A stretch of 64,000 nt of DNA from Novosphingobium acidiphilum DSM 19966 (GCF_000429005.1 NZ_AUBA01000011.1:1-64000); one strand, 5' to 3'; positions 7,403-16,675 are shown, counted from the first letter of the stretch. A program made the numbers and translations. Notes: a model not told the origin generated them from the letters alone.

Positions 7403-8554
7403 ATGTGTGCAGATCCCTCCTCTTCACCCCGTCGCCTGTTGCGAACCGCGCAGGCCGCATCCCTTGTTCCGCTGGCCGCCGCGCTGTCAGGCTGCGACTG
7501 GGTCGTGCTCAACCCGGCCGGTGATGTGGCGCGCCAGCAGGCCAATCTGGTACTGGTGTCGACCGCCTTGATGCTGGCGATCATCGTGCCGGTGATGGCG
7601 CTGACGGTGTTGTTTGCCTGGCGCTATCGCGCCGCCAATACCGCCGCCACATATGATCCGGAATGGCACCATTCGACCCGAATCGAGCTGGTTATCTGGA
7701 CTGCCCCGCTGGCGATCATCCTCGCGCTGGGTTCGATCACCTGGGTGGCAACGCACGCGCTCGACCCCTGGCGTCCGCTGGCCCGGCTCGATGCCCAGCA
7801 TGGCTTTGCGGCCGATGCACTGCCCATCGAGGTCGATGTGGTCGCGCTCGACTGGAAATGGCTGTTCATCTATCCTGACCAGAACATCGCCAGCGTCAAT
7901 GAACTGGTCCTGCCCGAAGGACGCCAGGTGCGGTTTCGCATCACGTCGTCAACGGTGATGAATTCATTCTATGTGCCCGCGCTGGCCGGTCAGATCTATG
8001 CCATGCCGGGAATGGAGACCAAGCTGCACGCGGTGTTCAACCGCACCGGCAGCTTTTCCGGGCTGTCGGCCAATTTCAGCGGCGCCGGATTCAGCCATAT
8101 GCACTTTGCGGCGCGCAGCGTGACACCCGGCGCGTTCGACACATGGGTCGCCGGGGTGCGACAGGCAGGCGCCGGGCTGGACCGCGCCACGTATCTGTCG
8201 CTTGATCGACCCAGTGAACACGTGCCGGTGCTGCACTATGCCAATGTCGCGCCAGACTTGTTCGACGCGGTGGTCAACATGTGCGTACGACCGGGCAAGC
8301 TGTGTGCGGGCGAAATGGCCGCGATTGACGCGCGCGGCGGCATGGGCCGCACCGGGCTGCTGAATGTTGCGGCGCTGACGTATGATCGGGCGGGCCACGA
8401 ACAGGTGACCCCGACGACGGCGGGCTTTGCCGATGCCCGCCTGCGCCGCTTTGTGCGGGACTGGTGCGGCAATACCCGCCCATTGCGCGCCACAGTGGCA
8501 GGCGATGTCGCCACCTCGTTCAACGCAGCCCCTGCTGCGCACCCCTTTTCCTGA
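7403..8554 (+). CDS. cyoA: cytochrome bo-type ubiquinol oxidase subunit II
   Basis: 383 residues. The lipoprotein signal ends in LSGC with lipidated Cys31, followed by two membrane helices (about 50-72 and 95-115) and a periplasmic cupredoxin domain. The CuA cysteine pair of cytochrome c oxidases is absent from the cupredoxin core, as expected for a quinol oxidase. The C-terminal COX_ARM region is present and extended, with LFDAVVNMCV and a further cysteine. First gene of cyoABCD-surf1-regB-regA. Subunit II helps form the quinol site of the proton-pumping terminal oxidase. Confidence 0.93.
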   Translation: MCADPSSSPRRLLRTAQAASLVPLAAALSGCDWVVLNPAGDVARQQANLVLVSTALMLAIIVPVMALTVLFAWRYRAANTAATYDPEWHHSTRIELVIWTAPLAIILALGSITWVATHALDPWRPLARLDAQHGFAADALPIEVDVVALDWKWLFIYPDQNIASVNELVLPEGRQVRFRITSSTVMNSFYVPALAGQIYAMPGMETKLHAVFNRTGSFSGLSANFSGAGFSHMHFAARSVTPGAFDTWVAGVRQAGAGLDRATYLSLDRPSEHVPVLHYANVAPDLFDAVVNMCVRPGKLCAGEMAAIDARGGMGRTGLLNVAALTYDRAGHEQVTPTTAGFADARLRRFVRDWCGNTRPLRATVAGDVATSFNAAPAAHPFS

Positions 8555-8572
8555 TAGACCGGACACCGATCG

Positions 8573-10579
8573 ATGACCAATGACATGACCTGGTCGCCCC
8601 TGCTTGGCCGCCTGTCACTCGATGCGATCCCGCTGCACGAGCCGATCCTGGTGGCCACCTTTGCGGTGGTGGCGCTGGGCGGACTGGCTCTGCTGGGGGC
8701 GCTGACCTATTATCGCCTGTGGCGCTATTTGTGGACCGACTGGTTCACCAGCGTCGATCACAAGAAGATCGGCGTGATGTACATGGTGCTGGGGCTGGTG
8801 ATGTTCCTGCGCGGGTTTGCCGATGCGCTGCTGATGCGCGTTCAGCAGGCCGTGGCGTTCAACGGCAATGACGGATTTCTGCCGGCGCACCACTATGATC
8901 AGGTGTTCACCGCGCATGGCGTGATCATGATCTTTTTCGTGGCGATGCCATTTGTGACCGGCCTGATGAACTTTGTCGTGCCGTTGCAGATCGGCGCGCG
9001 CGACGTGTCGTTTCCGTTCCTCAACAATTTCAGCTTCTGGATGACGGCTTCGGGCGCGGTGCTGGTAATGGCATCGCTGTTTGTCGGCGAATTCGCCCAG
9101 ACCGGCTGGCTGGCCTATCCGCCGCTGTCGGGGCTGGCCTATAGCCCCGGTGTCGGGGTCGATTATTACATCTGGGCGCTGCAGATCGCAGGTGTGGGTA
9201 CCACGCTGTCGGGGATCAACCTGATCGCCACGATCGTGAAGCTGCGCGCACCGGGCATGACGTTGATGCGCATGCCGGTGTTCGTGTGGACCGCGCTGTG
9301 CACCAACGTGCTGATCGTGGCCTCGTTCCCGGTGCTGACCGCCGTGCTCGCAATGCTCAGCCTCGATCGGTATGTCGGAACCGATTTCTTCAGCAACGAC
9401 TTCGGCGGCAGCCCGATGATGTATGTCAACCTCATCTGGATCTGGGGCCACCCCGAAGTCTATATTCTGGTCCTGCCGATCTTTGGCGTGTTTTCCGAAG
9501 TGACCGCCACGTTCAGCGGCAAGCGGCTGTTTGGCTATACCTCGATGGTCTATGCCACAGTAGCGATCACCATCCTGTCCTATATCGTCTGGCTGCACCA
9601 TTTTTTCACGATGGGCTCGGGCGCCAGCGTCAACAGCTTCTTCGGCATTACCACGATGGTCATCTCGATCCCGACGGGCGCGAAGATGTTCAACTGGCTG
9701 TTCACGATGTACCGCGGACGCATCCGGTATGAGCTGCCGATGATGTGGACCGTGGCCTTCATGCTGACCTTTGTGATTGGCGGGATGACCGGGGTCATGC
9801 TGGCGGTGCCGCCTGCCGACTTCGTGCTGCACAATTCGCTGTTCCTGATCGCGCATTTTCACAACGTGATCATCGGCGGGGTGGTGTTCGGCACATTCGC
9901 CGCAATCAACTACTGGTGGCCCAAGGCGTTCGGCTTCAAGCTGGATGCGTTCTGGGGCAAAGTCAGCTTCTGGTGCTGGGTGCCGGGATTCTGGCTGGCG
10001 TTTGCGCCGCTCTACGTCATGGGCCTGATGGGCGTGACACGCCGCATGCGGGTGTTCGACGATGCCAGCCTGCAACCCTGGTTCATCGTTGCCGCGCTGG
10101 GCGCCGGGCTGATCGCCTGCGGCATCGGGGCCATGCTGGTGCAGTTTGCCGTATCGATCAGCCGTCGCGACACGTTGCGCGATGAAACCGGCGATCCGTG
10201 GGGTGGCCGCACGCTGGAATGGGCGACCAGCTCGCCACCGCCCGACTACAACTTTGCCTTTACCCCGGTGATCCACTCCATCGATGCGTGGGACGACATG
10301 AAACGTGTCGGCGTGGCCGCCCCGCGCGAAGGTTTCCGGGCGATCGCCATGCCCAAAAACACCGGCGCCGGCGTCATACTGTCGGGCATTGCCACGGTGT
10401 TCGGCTTTGCCATGGTCTGGCACATCTGGTGGCTGGCCGGCGCGGGCTTTGCCGCGCTGCTGCTGACCGCGATCGCCCACACCTTCAACACCGACCGGTC
10501 GACCCACATCCCCGCCGATGTCGTCGCCCGCACCGAAGCGGCCTGCGCGCGCCAGCGCGCTCTGGCCGAAGGAGCCTGA
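8573..10579 (+). CDS. cyoB: cytochrome bo-type ubiquinol oxidase subunit I
   Basis: 668 residues, the family size. Haem-copper signatures are present: FTAHGVIMIF (low-spin haem ligand), WIWGHPEVYILVLP with the CuB His and the Tyr cross-link, the HHFFTMG pair, and AHFHNVIIGG for both haems. About 15 membrane helices. It contains haem b, haem o and CuB, reduces oxygen to water with quinol electrons, and pumps protons. The start ATG at 8573 lies 18 nt after cyoA. Confidence 0.96.
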   Translation: MTNDMTWSPLLGRLSLDAIPLHEPILVATFAVVALGGLALLGALTYYRLWRYLWTDWFTSVDHKKIGVMYMVLGLVMFLRGFADALLMRVQQAVAFNGNDGFLPAHHYDQVFTAHGVIMIFFVAMPFVTGLMNFVVPLQIGARDVSFPFLNNFSFWMTASGAVLVMASLFVGEFAQTGWLAYPPLSGLAYSPGVGVDYYIWALQIAGVGTTLSGINLIATIVKLRAPGMTLMRMPVFVWTALCTNVLIVASFPVLTAVLAMLSLDRYVGTDFFSNDFGGSPMMYVNLIWIWGHPEVYILVLPIFGVFSEVTATFSGKRLFGYTSMVYATVAITILSYIVWLHHFFTMGSGASVNSFFGITTMVISIPTGAKMFNWLFTMYRGRIRYELPMMWTVAFMLTFVIGGMTGVMLAVPPADFVLHNSLFLIAHFHNVIIGGVVFGTFAAINYWWPKAFGFKLDAFWGKVSFWCWVPGFWLAFAPLYVMGLMGVTRRMRVFDDASLQPWFIVAALGAGLIACGIGAMLVQFAVSISRRDTLRDETGDPWGGRTLEWATSSPPPDYNFAFTPVIHSIDAWDDMKRVGVAAPREGFRAIAMPKNTGAGVILSGIATVFGFAMVWHIWWLAGAGFAALLLTAIAHTFNTDRSTHIPADVVARTEAACARQRALAEGA

Positions 10580-10582
10580 CCG

Positions 10583-11221
10583 ATGCGCCTGTCTGCATTT
10601 TCCTCGCTGCAACCCGGCGCTCTGACCGCGCAGTATTACGATCTGGACGAGCACGACCACCCCGAAGGCGCCAGCACGCTGTTCGGATTCTGGCTCTACC
10701 TGATGAGCGATTGCCTGATCTTTGCCATGTTGTTTGCCGCCTATGGCGTGCTGGGTGGCAACTATGCGGCAGGGCCTGGGCCCAAGGACCTGTTCGAACT
10801 GCCGTTGGTCGCGCTCAACACCGCGATGCTGCTGTTTTCCTCGATCACCTATGGCTTTGCGATGATCGCCATGCAGCGCGGCCGCACCGCCGGAGTACAG
10901 GGCTGGCTGGTGGTGACCGCGTTGTTTGGCGCCGCGTTTCTGGCCATCGAACTCCATGAATTTTCGAACCTGATCGCCGATGGCGCGACCCCGCAGCGCA
11001 GCGCGTTTCTGTCGGCGTTCTTCACGCTGGTTGGCACGCACGGATTGCATGTCACCTTCGGGCTGATCTGGCTGGGCACGTTGCTGGTGCAACTGGCCAA
11101 GCACGGCCTGACCGACGCGATGCGCCGGCGCCTGTTCTGCCTGTCGATGTTCTGGCACTTTCTCGATGTCGTGTGGGTCGGCGTGTTCACCTTTGTCTAT
11201 CTGATGGGAACCTTGCGATGA
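10583..11221 (+). CDS. cyoC: cytochrome bo-type ubiquinol oxidase subunit III
   Basis: 212 residues, five predicted helices and the subunit III signatures STLFGFWLYLMSDCLIFAML and LVGTHGLHVTFGL. It stabilises subunit I and has no cofactor. It starts 3 nt after cyoB and its TGA overlaps the cyoD ATG by the ATGA arrangement, so translation is probably coupled. Confidence 0.95.
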   Translation: MRLSAFSSLQPGALTAQYYDLDEHDHPEGASTLFGFWLYLMSDCLIFAMLFAAYGVLGGNYAAGPGPKDLFELPLVALNTAMLLFSSITYGFAMIAMQRGRTAGVQGWLVVTALFGAAFLAIELHEFSNLIADGATPQRSAFLSAFFTLVGTHGLHVTFGLIWLGTLLVQLAKHGLTDAMRRRLFCLSMFWHFLDVVWVGVFTFVYLMGTLR

Positions 11222-11586
11222 GCGCCTTGCATTCGGACACGCATGGGCACGACGCCGTGCCCCATGTCGCGCTGAAGGATTATGCGACCGGCTTTGTGCT
11301 GTCGGTAGTGTTGACCGCGATACCGTTCTGGCTGGTGATGTCGGGCGTGCTGGGCGACAAGGCGCTGACCGCGATGATCGTCGCCACGTTTGCGGTGGTG
11401 CAGGTCGTCGTGCAGATGATCTTTTTCCTGCACATGAACACCCGCTCGGAAGGCGGATGGAACTTTCTGGCGCTGATCTTTACGGTGATCCTGGTGGGGA
11501 TCGTGCTGTCGGGTTCGCTATGGGTCATGGCCCACCTCAACCAGAACATGATGCCGATGCCGCATGCGATGAACGAATTGCCATGA
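11218..11586 (+). CDS. cyoD: cytochrome bo-type ubiquinol oxidase subunit IV
   Basis: 122 residues with a His-rich N-terminus and three membrane helices. The segment VQMIFFLHMNTRSEGGWN is the usual subunit IV motif. The ATG at 11218 overlaps the cyoC stop by 4 nt; the longer upstream open frame lies inside cyoC and is rejected. Needed for assembly of the oxidase. Confidence 0.95.
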   Translation: MSALHSDTHGHDAVPHVALKDYATGFVLSVVLTAIPFWLVMSGVLGDKALTAMIVATFAVVQVVVQMIFFLHMNTRSEGGWNFLALIFTVILVGIVLSGSLWVMAHLNQNMMPMPHAMNELP

Positions 11587-12290
11587 TCGATGCGCCCGCG
11601 CGCAGGCGGGCATGGATACCGGCGCTGGCCCTGCTGGTGCTGGCCACGCTGTTTGCCGGGCTGGGCATTTGGCAAATACAACGGCTGGGCTGGAAAACCC
11701 GGCTGATCGCCAGCACACAGGCGGCGATCCACAGCGCGCCGGTAGATCCCGCCGCGTTGCCGCCGGGCGATCTGTCCGCGCTGGTCTATCACCGCGTGGC
11801 CATTTCCGGACGGTTCGTGCCGGGCGGGACCACGCTGGTGACGGGCACTTCGGTGATGGGCACCGGCTATTGGGAACTGGTGCCGCTGGCGGGCGATGAT
11901 GGCCGCACAGTGATGATCAATCGCGGCTTTCTGCCTGAAGGCAGCCGCCTTGCCCCCGCGCGCGCCGCCGTGCCGACCGGCCACACGCGGATCGAAGGGT
12001 TGTTGCGCGTAACCGAACCCCGCGGCACGCTGCTGCGCGCCAACCGCCCGGCGCAGGACATCTGGTATGCGCGCGACATTGCCGCGATCGCCGCACGGCG
12101 CGGCGTTTCGGTCGATCCGCGCCTGTTCATCGACAGTTGGGGTGAAAATCCGGCACCCGGCGGAGGGGCGCCGATACCGGGGCTGACCGTGATCGCCTTT
12201 GCCAACAACCACCTCGGTTATGCGCTGACCTGGTTCACCATGGGCGCAATGGCCATCGCCGGGGCGATTGTGGTAAAGCGCCGCCGATAA
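11583..12290 (+). CDS. SURF1-family oxidase assembly protein
   Basis: 235 residues with a membrane helix at each end (about 10-28 and 208-228) around a periplasmic domain, the SURF1 layout. Motifs seen: FAGLGIWQIQRLGWK at the N-terminus, MINRGFLP in the middle, and FANNHLGYALTWFTMGA at the C-terminus. SURF1 proteins help insert haem into subunit I. The ATG overlaps the cyoD stop by 4 nt, which ties it to this quinol oxidase and not to an aa3 oxidase. Confidence 0.93.
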   Translation: MIDAPARRRAWIPALALLVLATLFAGLGIWQIQRLGWKTRLIASTQAAIHSAPVDPAALPPGDLSALVYHRVAISGRFVPGGTTLVTGTSVMGTGYWELVPLAGDDGRTVMINRGFLPEGSRLAPARAAVPTGHTRIEGLLRVTEPRGTLLRANRPAQDIWYARDIAAIAARRGVSVDPRLFIDSWGENPAPGGGAPIPGLTVIAFANNHLGYALTWFTMGAMAIAGAIVVKRRR

Positions 12291-13579
12291 TGGATTTCCC
12301 GTCCGCCACCCCGACCACGCCCGTGGTCTATCCCGCGGCCAGCGCCCGCAACATGGCGCTGCTGCTGCAGTTGCGCTGGATGGCCGTGGTCGGCCAGTTG
12401 GTGACGATCTGGTTTGCCAGCAGCGAACTGGGCATTGTCCTGCCGCTGGCGCAACTGGTGGCTATCCCGGCGCTCCTGGCGCTGGTCAATTTGGCAACCC
12501 ATGCGATGGGGCCGGAACGTACGGGCTACAGCTATGTCGAACTGATCGGCGCGCTGATGCTCGATGTGATGGCGCTGACCTGGCAATTGTATCTGACCGG
12601 GGGGACGACCAACCCGTTCACGTTCCTGTTCCTGTTGCAGATCGTGATCGGCGCGATCCTGCTGCCGCCGAACTGGAGCTGGGTGATCGCGGCCATATCG
12701 GTGCTGTCGGTGGTGCTGCTGGCATTCTTTCGTGTGCCACTGGCCCTGCCCGCTGCGCTGCAGGCCGATCCGCTGCGGCTGTACCTTGCGGGAAGCGACA
12801 TCTGTTTCTTCCTGATCGCGGCGCTGCTGGTGTTTTTCGTCATTCGCATCGATCGCAACCGGCGGCAGAGCGATGCCGCATTGGCCCAGTTGCGTCAGCG
12901 CGCCGCCGAAGAGGACCACATCGTGCGCATCGGCCTGCTGGCTTCTGGCGCGGCGCATGAACTGGGCACCCCGATGGCGACGATGTCGGTGCTGGTGCGC
13001 GACTGGTTTGCCCATCCCGCCTTTGTCACCGCGCCCGAACTGATCGAGGAATTGCACGACATGGAGACCGAACTGGCGCGGTGCAAATCGATTGTCAGCG
13101 GGATCCTGATGTCGGCGGGCGAGGCGCGCGGGGAAAACCCGGTCGTGACCACCGCCGACACGTTCGTGCGCGATTTTGCCGGCGAATGGCATGCGCGCAG
13201 CGGCGGGGCCGTGCATCTGGTCAACCGCATCGCGCACGACGTGCCAATCGTGTCCGATCCCGCGCTGCGCCAGGTGATCGGCAATGTCATCGACAATGCG
13301 CTGGAAGTTTCGCCCGATCATGTCGATGTGATTGCCGCGATCGAGGCCGACATGCTGATTCTGACATTCCGCGATCGCGGCCCCGGCTTTTCGAACGACA
13401 TGGTTGCACGCGTCGGGCGTCCCTATGCCTCGACCAAGGGCCGTCCGGGCGGCGGGCTCGGCCTGTTTCTGGTGTTCAATGTGGTGCGCAAGCTGGGCGG
13501 CGAAGTCGTGGTGCGCAATCACCAGGGCGGCGGCGCCGAAGTGCAACTGGCCATCCCGGTCAAGGCCATTGCGGCATGA
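12290..13579 (+). CDS. regB: redox-sensing sensor histidine kinase, RegB/PrrB/ActS family
   Basis: 429 residues: six membrane helices (about 22-190), then a HisKA-like dimerisation domain and a HATPase. GGTTNPF at 104-110 is the quinone-sensing loop typical of RegB. The H-box is GAAHELGTPMA with phospho-His223. Cys265 in ELARCKS falls at the number of the redox-active cysteine of Rhodobacter RegB. The ATP-binding N-box is DNALEVSPDH and the G-box GRPGGGLGLFL. It shares one base with the surf1 stop (TAATG). It would sense the quinone pool used by the oxidase encoded upstream and phosphorylate RegA. Confidence 0.93.
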   Translation: MDFPSATPTTPVVYPAASARNMALLLQLRWMAVVGQLVTIWFASSELGIVLPLAQLVAIPALLALVNLATHAMGPERTGYSYVELIGALMLDVMALTWQLYLTGGTTNPFTFLFLLQIVIGAILLPPNWSWVIAAISVLSVVLLAFFRVPLALPAALQADPLRLYLAGSDICFFLIAALLVFFVIRIDRNRRQSDAALAQLRQRAAEEDHIVRIGLLASGAAHELGTPMATMSVLVRDWFAHPAFVTAPELIEELHDMETELARCKSIVSGILMSAGEARGENPVVTTADTFVRDFAGEWHARSGGAVHLVNRIAHDVPIVSDPALRQVIGNVIDNALEVSPDHVDVIAAIEADMLILTFRDRGPGFSNDMVARVGRPYASTKGRPGGGLGLFLVFNVVRKLGGEVVVRNHQGGGAEVQLAIPVKAIAA

Positions 13580-14112
13580 TAGATACCAGCCCCAGCCTGG
13601 TGATCGTCGAGGATGATCCTGCATTTGCGCGCACTTTGCGTCGCAGCTTTGAAAGGCGCGGCTATCGCGTGTGCCATGTGGCCAGCCCGGAAGACCTTGC
13701 CGCAATCATGGCAGAGCAGGATTTTGACTATGCCGTGGTCGATCTGAAACTGGGCAACGCATCGGGCCTGACCTGCGTGCAGATGCTGCATGCGGCCGAT
13801 CCCGGCATGCGCATTGTCGTGCTGACCGGGTTTGCGAGCATTGCCACGGCGGTCGAGGCGATCAAACTGGGCGCCAGCCATTACCTCGCCAAGCCCGCCA
13901 ACACCGACGATATCGAAGAAGCGTTCGGCCGCGACCAGGGCGATCCCACCGTCCCGCTGGAAGGGCGCAAAAGCTCGATCAAGACGGTGGAATGGGAATA
14001 TATCCATGCCACGCTGGTCGAATGCGATTTCAATATCTCCGAAACCGCGCGGCGCCTGGGCATGCACCGCCGCACACTCGCCCGCAAACTGGAAAAGCGG
14101 CAGTTGCGCTAA
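13576..14112 (+). CDS. regA: response regulator RegA/PrrA/ActR family
   Basis: 178 residues. Receiver domain 8-120 with acidic pocket E12-D13-D14, phospho-acceptor Asp56 in VVDLKLG, Thr in VVLTGFAS and Lys106. A short linker with prolines is followed by a Fis-type helix-turn-helix, ISETARRLGMHRRTLARKL, the DNA-reading helix highly conserved in this family. The ATG overlaps the regB stop by 4 nt. RegA proteins control respiratory and redox genes globally, so autoregulation of this operon is likely. The longer open frame upstream overlaps regB and is rejected. Confidence 0.94.
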   Translation: MIDTSPSLVIVEDDPAFARTLRRSFERRGYRVCHVASPEDLAAIMAEQDFDYAVVDLKLGNASGLTCVQMLHAADPGMRIVVLTGFASIATAVEAIKLGASHYLAKPANTDDIEEAFGRDQGDPTVPLEGRKSSIKTVEWEYIHATLVECDFNISETARRLGMHRRTLARKLEKRQLR

Positions 14113-14139
14113 GTCGCGGCAGGCGGCAACAAGGTGGAC

Positions 14140-15027
14140 ATGAGTGACCATGACCATCCGCCGTCATCGCTGGCGCACCAGCGGTTCTATCAGGCCGAAC
14201 AGGAAGCAGGCTTTGTCGAAAGCCATCCCCGGGTATCGCCGCAACAGCAGGACCCTGCGTATCGCCTGGCGTTTCGCGACACCGATTTCCTGTTGCGGCA
14301 GGAATTGCGCCCGGTGCGGTTTCAGCTCGAATTGCTCAAGCCTGAAATGCTGCTCGATGAAGCGGGCATAGCCTCAACTCTGGTGGTCTATGGCTCGGCA
14401 CGGATACCTGCGCCCGAACACGCGCAGGATATGCTCGACCAGGCGACAACCCCCCAAGCGCGCGCGATTGCCGAACGTCTGGCGGCCAAGGCGCGCCATT
14501 ATGATGAAGCGCGTCGGCTGGCCCGGCTGGCGGCGAACGCAAATGTCATCGAAAAGGGCAAACGGCACTTCGTCGTCTGTTCGGGCGGCGGCCCCTCGAT
14601 CATGGAAGCGGCCAATCGCGGCGCTAGCGAAGGTGGGGGCGAAACCATCGGCCTGAACATCACTTTGCGCCACGAACAGGAACCCAATCCGTTCGTCACG
14701 CCGCACTTGTCGTTCCAGTTCCACTATTTCGCGCTGCGCAAGATGCATTTCCTGCTGCGCGCCCGCGCGGTCGCGGTGTTTCCGGGCGGCTTTGGCACGT
14801 TCGACGAATTTTTCGAACTGCTGACGCTGATTCAGACGGGCAAGATGCAGCCGATCCCAGTGCTGCTGTTTGGCGGCGATTATTGGGACCGGGTGATCAA
14901 TTTCAATGCCATCGCCGAAGAAGGCCTGATCGGGTTTGCCGATCTCGACCTGTTCCGGCGCGTCGAAACCGCCGAAGAGGCGTGGCAGGAGATTGTCGAT
15001 TTCTACGCGCTGGAAACCGGCGACTGA
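14140..15027 (+). CDS. LOG-family (TIGR00730) Rossmann-fold protein
   Basis: 295 residues from the ATG at 14140, chosen over the GTG at 14134 because AAGGTGG then sits at good distance. Contains the LOG motif PGGFGTFDEFFE and the upstream FVVCSGGGPSIMEAANRGA segment. LOG proteins hydrolyse nucleotide 5'-monophosphates with N6-modified adenine, releasing free base (cytokinin activation). This long form, with about 100 extra N-terminal residues, is common in proteobacteria, where the natural substrate is unsettled. A terminator follows. Confidence 0.85.
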   Translation: MSDHDHPPSSLAHQRFYQAEQEAGFVESHPRVSPQQQDPAYRLAFRDTDFLLRQELRPVRFQLELLKPEMLLDEAGIASTLVVYGSARIPAPEHAQDMLDQATTPQARAIAERLAAKARHYDEARRLARLAANANVIEKGKRHFVVCSGGGPSIMEAANRGASEGGGETIGLNITLRHEQEPNPFVTPHLSFQFHYFALRKMHFLLRARAVAVFPGGFGTFDEFFELLTLIQTGKMQPIPVLLFGGDYWDRVINFNAIAEEGLIGFADLDLFRRVETAEEAWQEIVDFYALETGD

Positions 15028-15033
15028 CACCAC

Positions 15034-15055
15034 GGCGCAAGGCTTGTGCCTTTTT
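15034..15055 (+). terminator. intrinsic terminator after the LOG gene
   Basis: Stem GGCGCAA/TTGTGCC (one mismatch) with a 3-nt loop followed by five T residues at 15051-15055, starting 7 nt after the stop codon. Confidence 0.65.
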
Positions 15056-15090
15056 CCCCTTCCCTCGGAGGAGGGGTTGGGGTGGGGTGC
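15056..15090. repeat. C-rich/G-rich intergenic repeat element
   Basis: CCCCTTCCCTCGGAGGAGGGG followed by TTGGGGTGGGG. It resembles the short pyrimidine/purine palindromes scattered between genes in sphingomonad genomes. Assigned from memory of the pattern; copy number cannot be tested in one window. Confidence 0.4.
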
Positions 15091-15092
15091 GC

Positions 15093-15317
15093 TCAGTCGC
15101 GATGATGCCGCTTGGTCGATGGCGGATGCTTGGCATGCAGCGCCTTGGCGCGGGTTGGCCGGTCCATCAGTTCGCCGCCACAATTGGGGCAGCGATCATC
15201 CAACGCCTCGGCACAATCCGCGCAAAACGTGCACTCGAACGAACAGATGAAGGCACCGGGGGCCTCGGCCGGAAGATCGGTGCCGCACTTTTCGCAATCG
15301 GGTCGCATTTCGAGCAC
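15093..15317 (-). CDS. DUF1272 zinc-ribbon protein
   Basis: 74 residues, the usual length. Six cysteines plus histidines are arranged as CEKCGTDLP, CSFECTFCADC and CPNCGGEL, a small zinc-binding fold. DUF1272 proteins begin MLEMRP(D/N)CE as here. Function is unknown in the family. It lies 20 nt downstream of glmM on the same strand and may be cotranscribed with it. Confidence 0.85.
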   Translation of the reverse strand: MLEMRPDCEKCGTDLPAEAPGAFICSFECTFCADCAEALDDRCPNCGGELMDRPTRAKALHAKHPPSTKRHHRD

Positions 15318-15337
15318 GATGTTCTCCCCCCGTTTCC

Positions 15338-16675
15338 TCAGGCCGCTTTGCGCACCGCCGCGCAGATCCGGTCGACCACCGCAGAAACCTGCCTTGCGTC
15401 ATCGCCTTCGGCCATGACCCGGATCACCGGTTCGGTGCCCGATGGGCGGATGACCAGACGGCCCTTGCCGGCCAGCTCGGCCTCGGCCTCGGCAATCACC
15501 GCCTTGACTGTGTCATTGTTCAGCGGCGCGCCGCCGGCAAAGCGCACATTGCGCAACAGTTGTGGCACGGGATCGAACAAGTGCAGCGTCTCGCTGGCCG
15601 GTTTACCGCTGGCGACCAGCGCCGACAGCACTTGCAGCGCCGCGATCGTGCCGTCGCCGGTGGTGCTGTGATCGGTCAGGATCATGTGCCCGGACTGTTC
15701 GCCGCCGACATTGTAACCGCCTTCGCGCATGCGTTCGAGCACGTGGCGATCGCCCACCGCGGTGCGCACCAGATCGATCCCGCGCGCGTTGAGAAACCGT
15801 TCAAGCCCGAGGTTCGACATCACTGTCGCCACTACGCCGCCGCCGCGCAACTGCCCCTGTTCGGCCAGCCGGCTGCCGATCAACGCCATGATCTGGTCGC
15901 CATCGACCGTATGGCCCTTTTCATCGACCACGATCAGACGATCGGCATCGCCATCGAGTGCGATGCCGATGTCGGCGCGCACTTCGCGCACTTTGTCCTT
16001 GATCGCCTCAAGATGAGTCGAACCGACGCCCAGATTGATGTTCTTGCCATTGGGTTCAACGCCGATGGCGATGACTTCGGCGCCAAGCTCCCACAGGGCC
16101 GAAGGCGCAACGGTATAGGCCGCGCCATTGGCGCAATCGAGCACGATGCGCAGGCCATCAAGCCGTACATTGTGCGGCAGGCTGCCCTTGATCGCGTGGA
16201 TATAGCGGCCCCGTGCGTCCTCGATGCGGCGGGCGCGGCCAACTTCTTCGGCATCGGCCAGCGGCAGGTCTTCTTCGAGCAGGGCTTCGATTGCCAATTC
16301 GTCTTCGTCCGACAGCTTGAACCCGTCAGGACCGAACAGCTTGATCCCGTTGTCTTCGAACGGATTGTGGCTGGCCGAAATCATCACGCCGACATCGGCG
16401 CGCATTTCGCGAGTCAGCAGCGCAACCGCCGGGGTCGGCATCGGCCCCAGCAGCACGACATCCATGCCCACACTGGTAAAGCCCGCCACCATCGCGTTTT
16501 CGAGCATATAGCCCGACAGGCGCGTGTCCTTGCCGATCACCACGCGATGGCGGTGTTCGCCGCGCTGAAAATAGGTACCGGCGGCCTGGCCCACTTTCAT
16601 GGCCGTCGCGGCGGTCATCACGCCTGCATTGGTACGGCCCCGAATCCCGTCGGTGCCGAAGAACTTGCGCCCCAT
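15338..16675 (-). CDS. glmM: phosphoglucosamine mutase
   Basis: 445 residues from the ATG at 16675; a TTG two codons upstream is possible, but AAAGGG is better placed for the ATG, and MGRKFFGTDGIRG is the conserved N-terminus. The active serine is Ser102 in ISASHNPF, the Mg-binding loop is DGDADR, and the phosphate-binding C-terminus is RPSGTEPVIRVMAEG. It converts glucosamine-6-P to glucosamine-1-P for UDP-GlcNAc, peptidoglycan and LPS. Divergent from the symporter gene, 83 nt away. Confidence 0.96.
   Translation of the reverse strand: MGRKFFGTDGIRGRTNAGVMTAATAMKVGQAAGTYFQRGEHRHRVVIGKDTRLSGYMLENAMVAGFTSVGMDVVLLGPMPTPAVALLTREMRADVGVMISASHNPFEDNGIKLFGPDGFKLSDEDELAIEALLEEDLPLADAEEVGRARRIEDARGRYIHAIKGSLPHNVRLDGLRIVLDCANGAAYTVAPSALWELGAEVIAIGVEPNGKNINLGVGSTHLEAIKDKVREVRADIGIALDGDADRLIVVDEKGHTVDGDQIMALIGSRLAEQGQLRGGGVVATVMSNLGLERFLNARGIDLVRTAVGDRHVLERMREGGYNVGGEQSGHMILTDHSTTGDGTIAALQVLSALVASGKPASETLHLFDPVPQLLRNVRFAGGAPLNNDTVKAVIAEAEAELAGKGRLVIRPSGTEPVIRVMAEGDDARQVSAVVDRICAAVRKAA

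Noticed and set aside
8615..11158. 847-codon open frame on the minus strand
   Set aside because: It lies opposite cyoBC, which have full catalytic motifs. It is rich in His, Gln and Arg, the usual shadow of high-GC coding DNA.
12218..13705. 495-codon minus-strand open frame opposite regB
   Set aside because: Shadow frame of a gene with clear kinase motifs; no recognisable domain.
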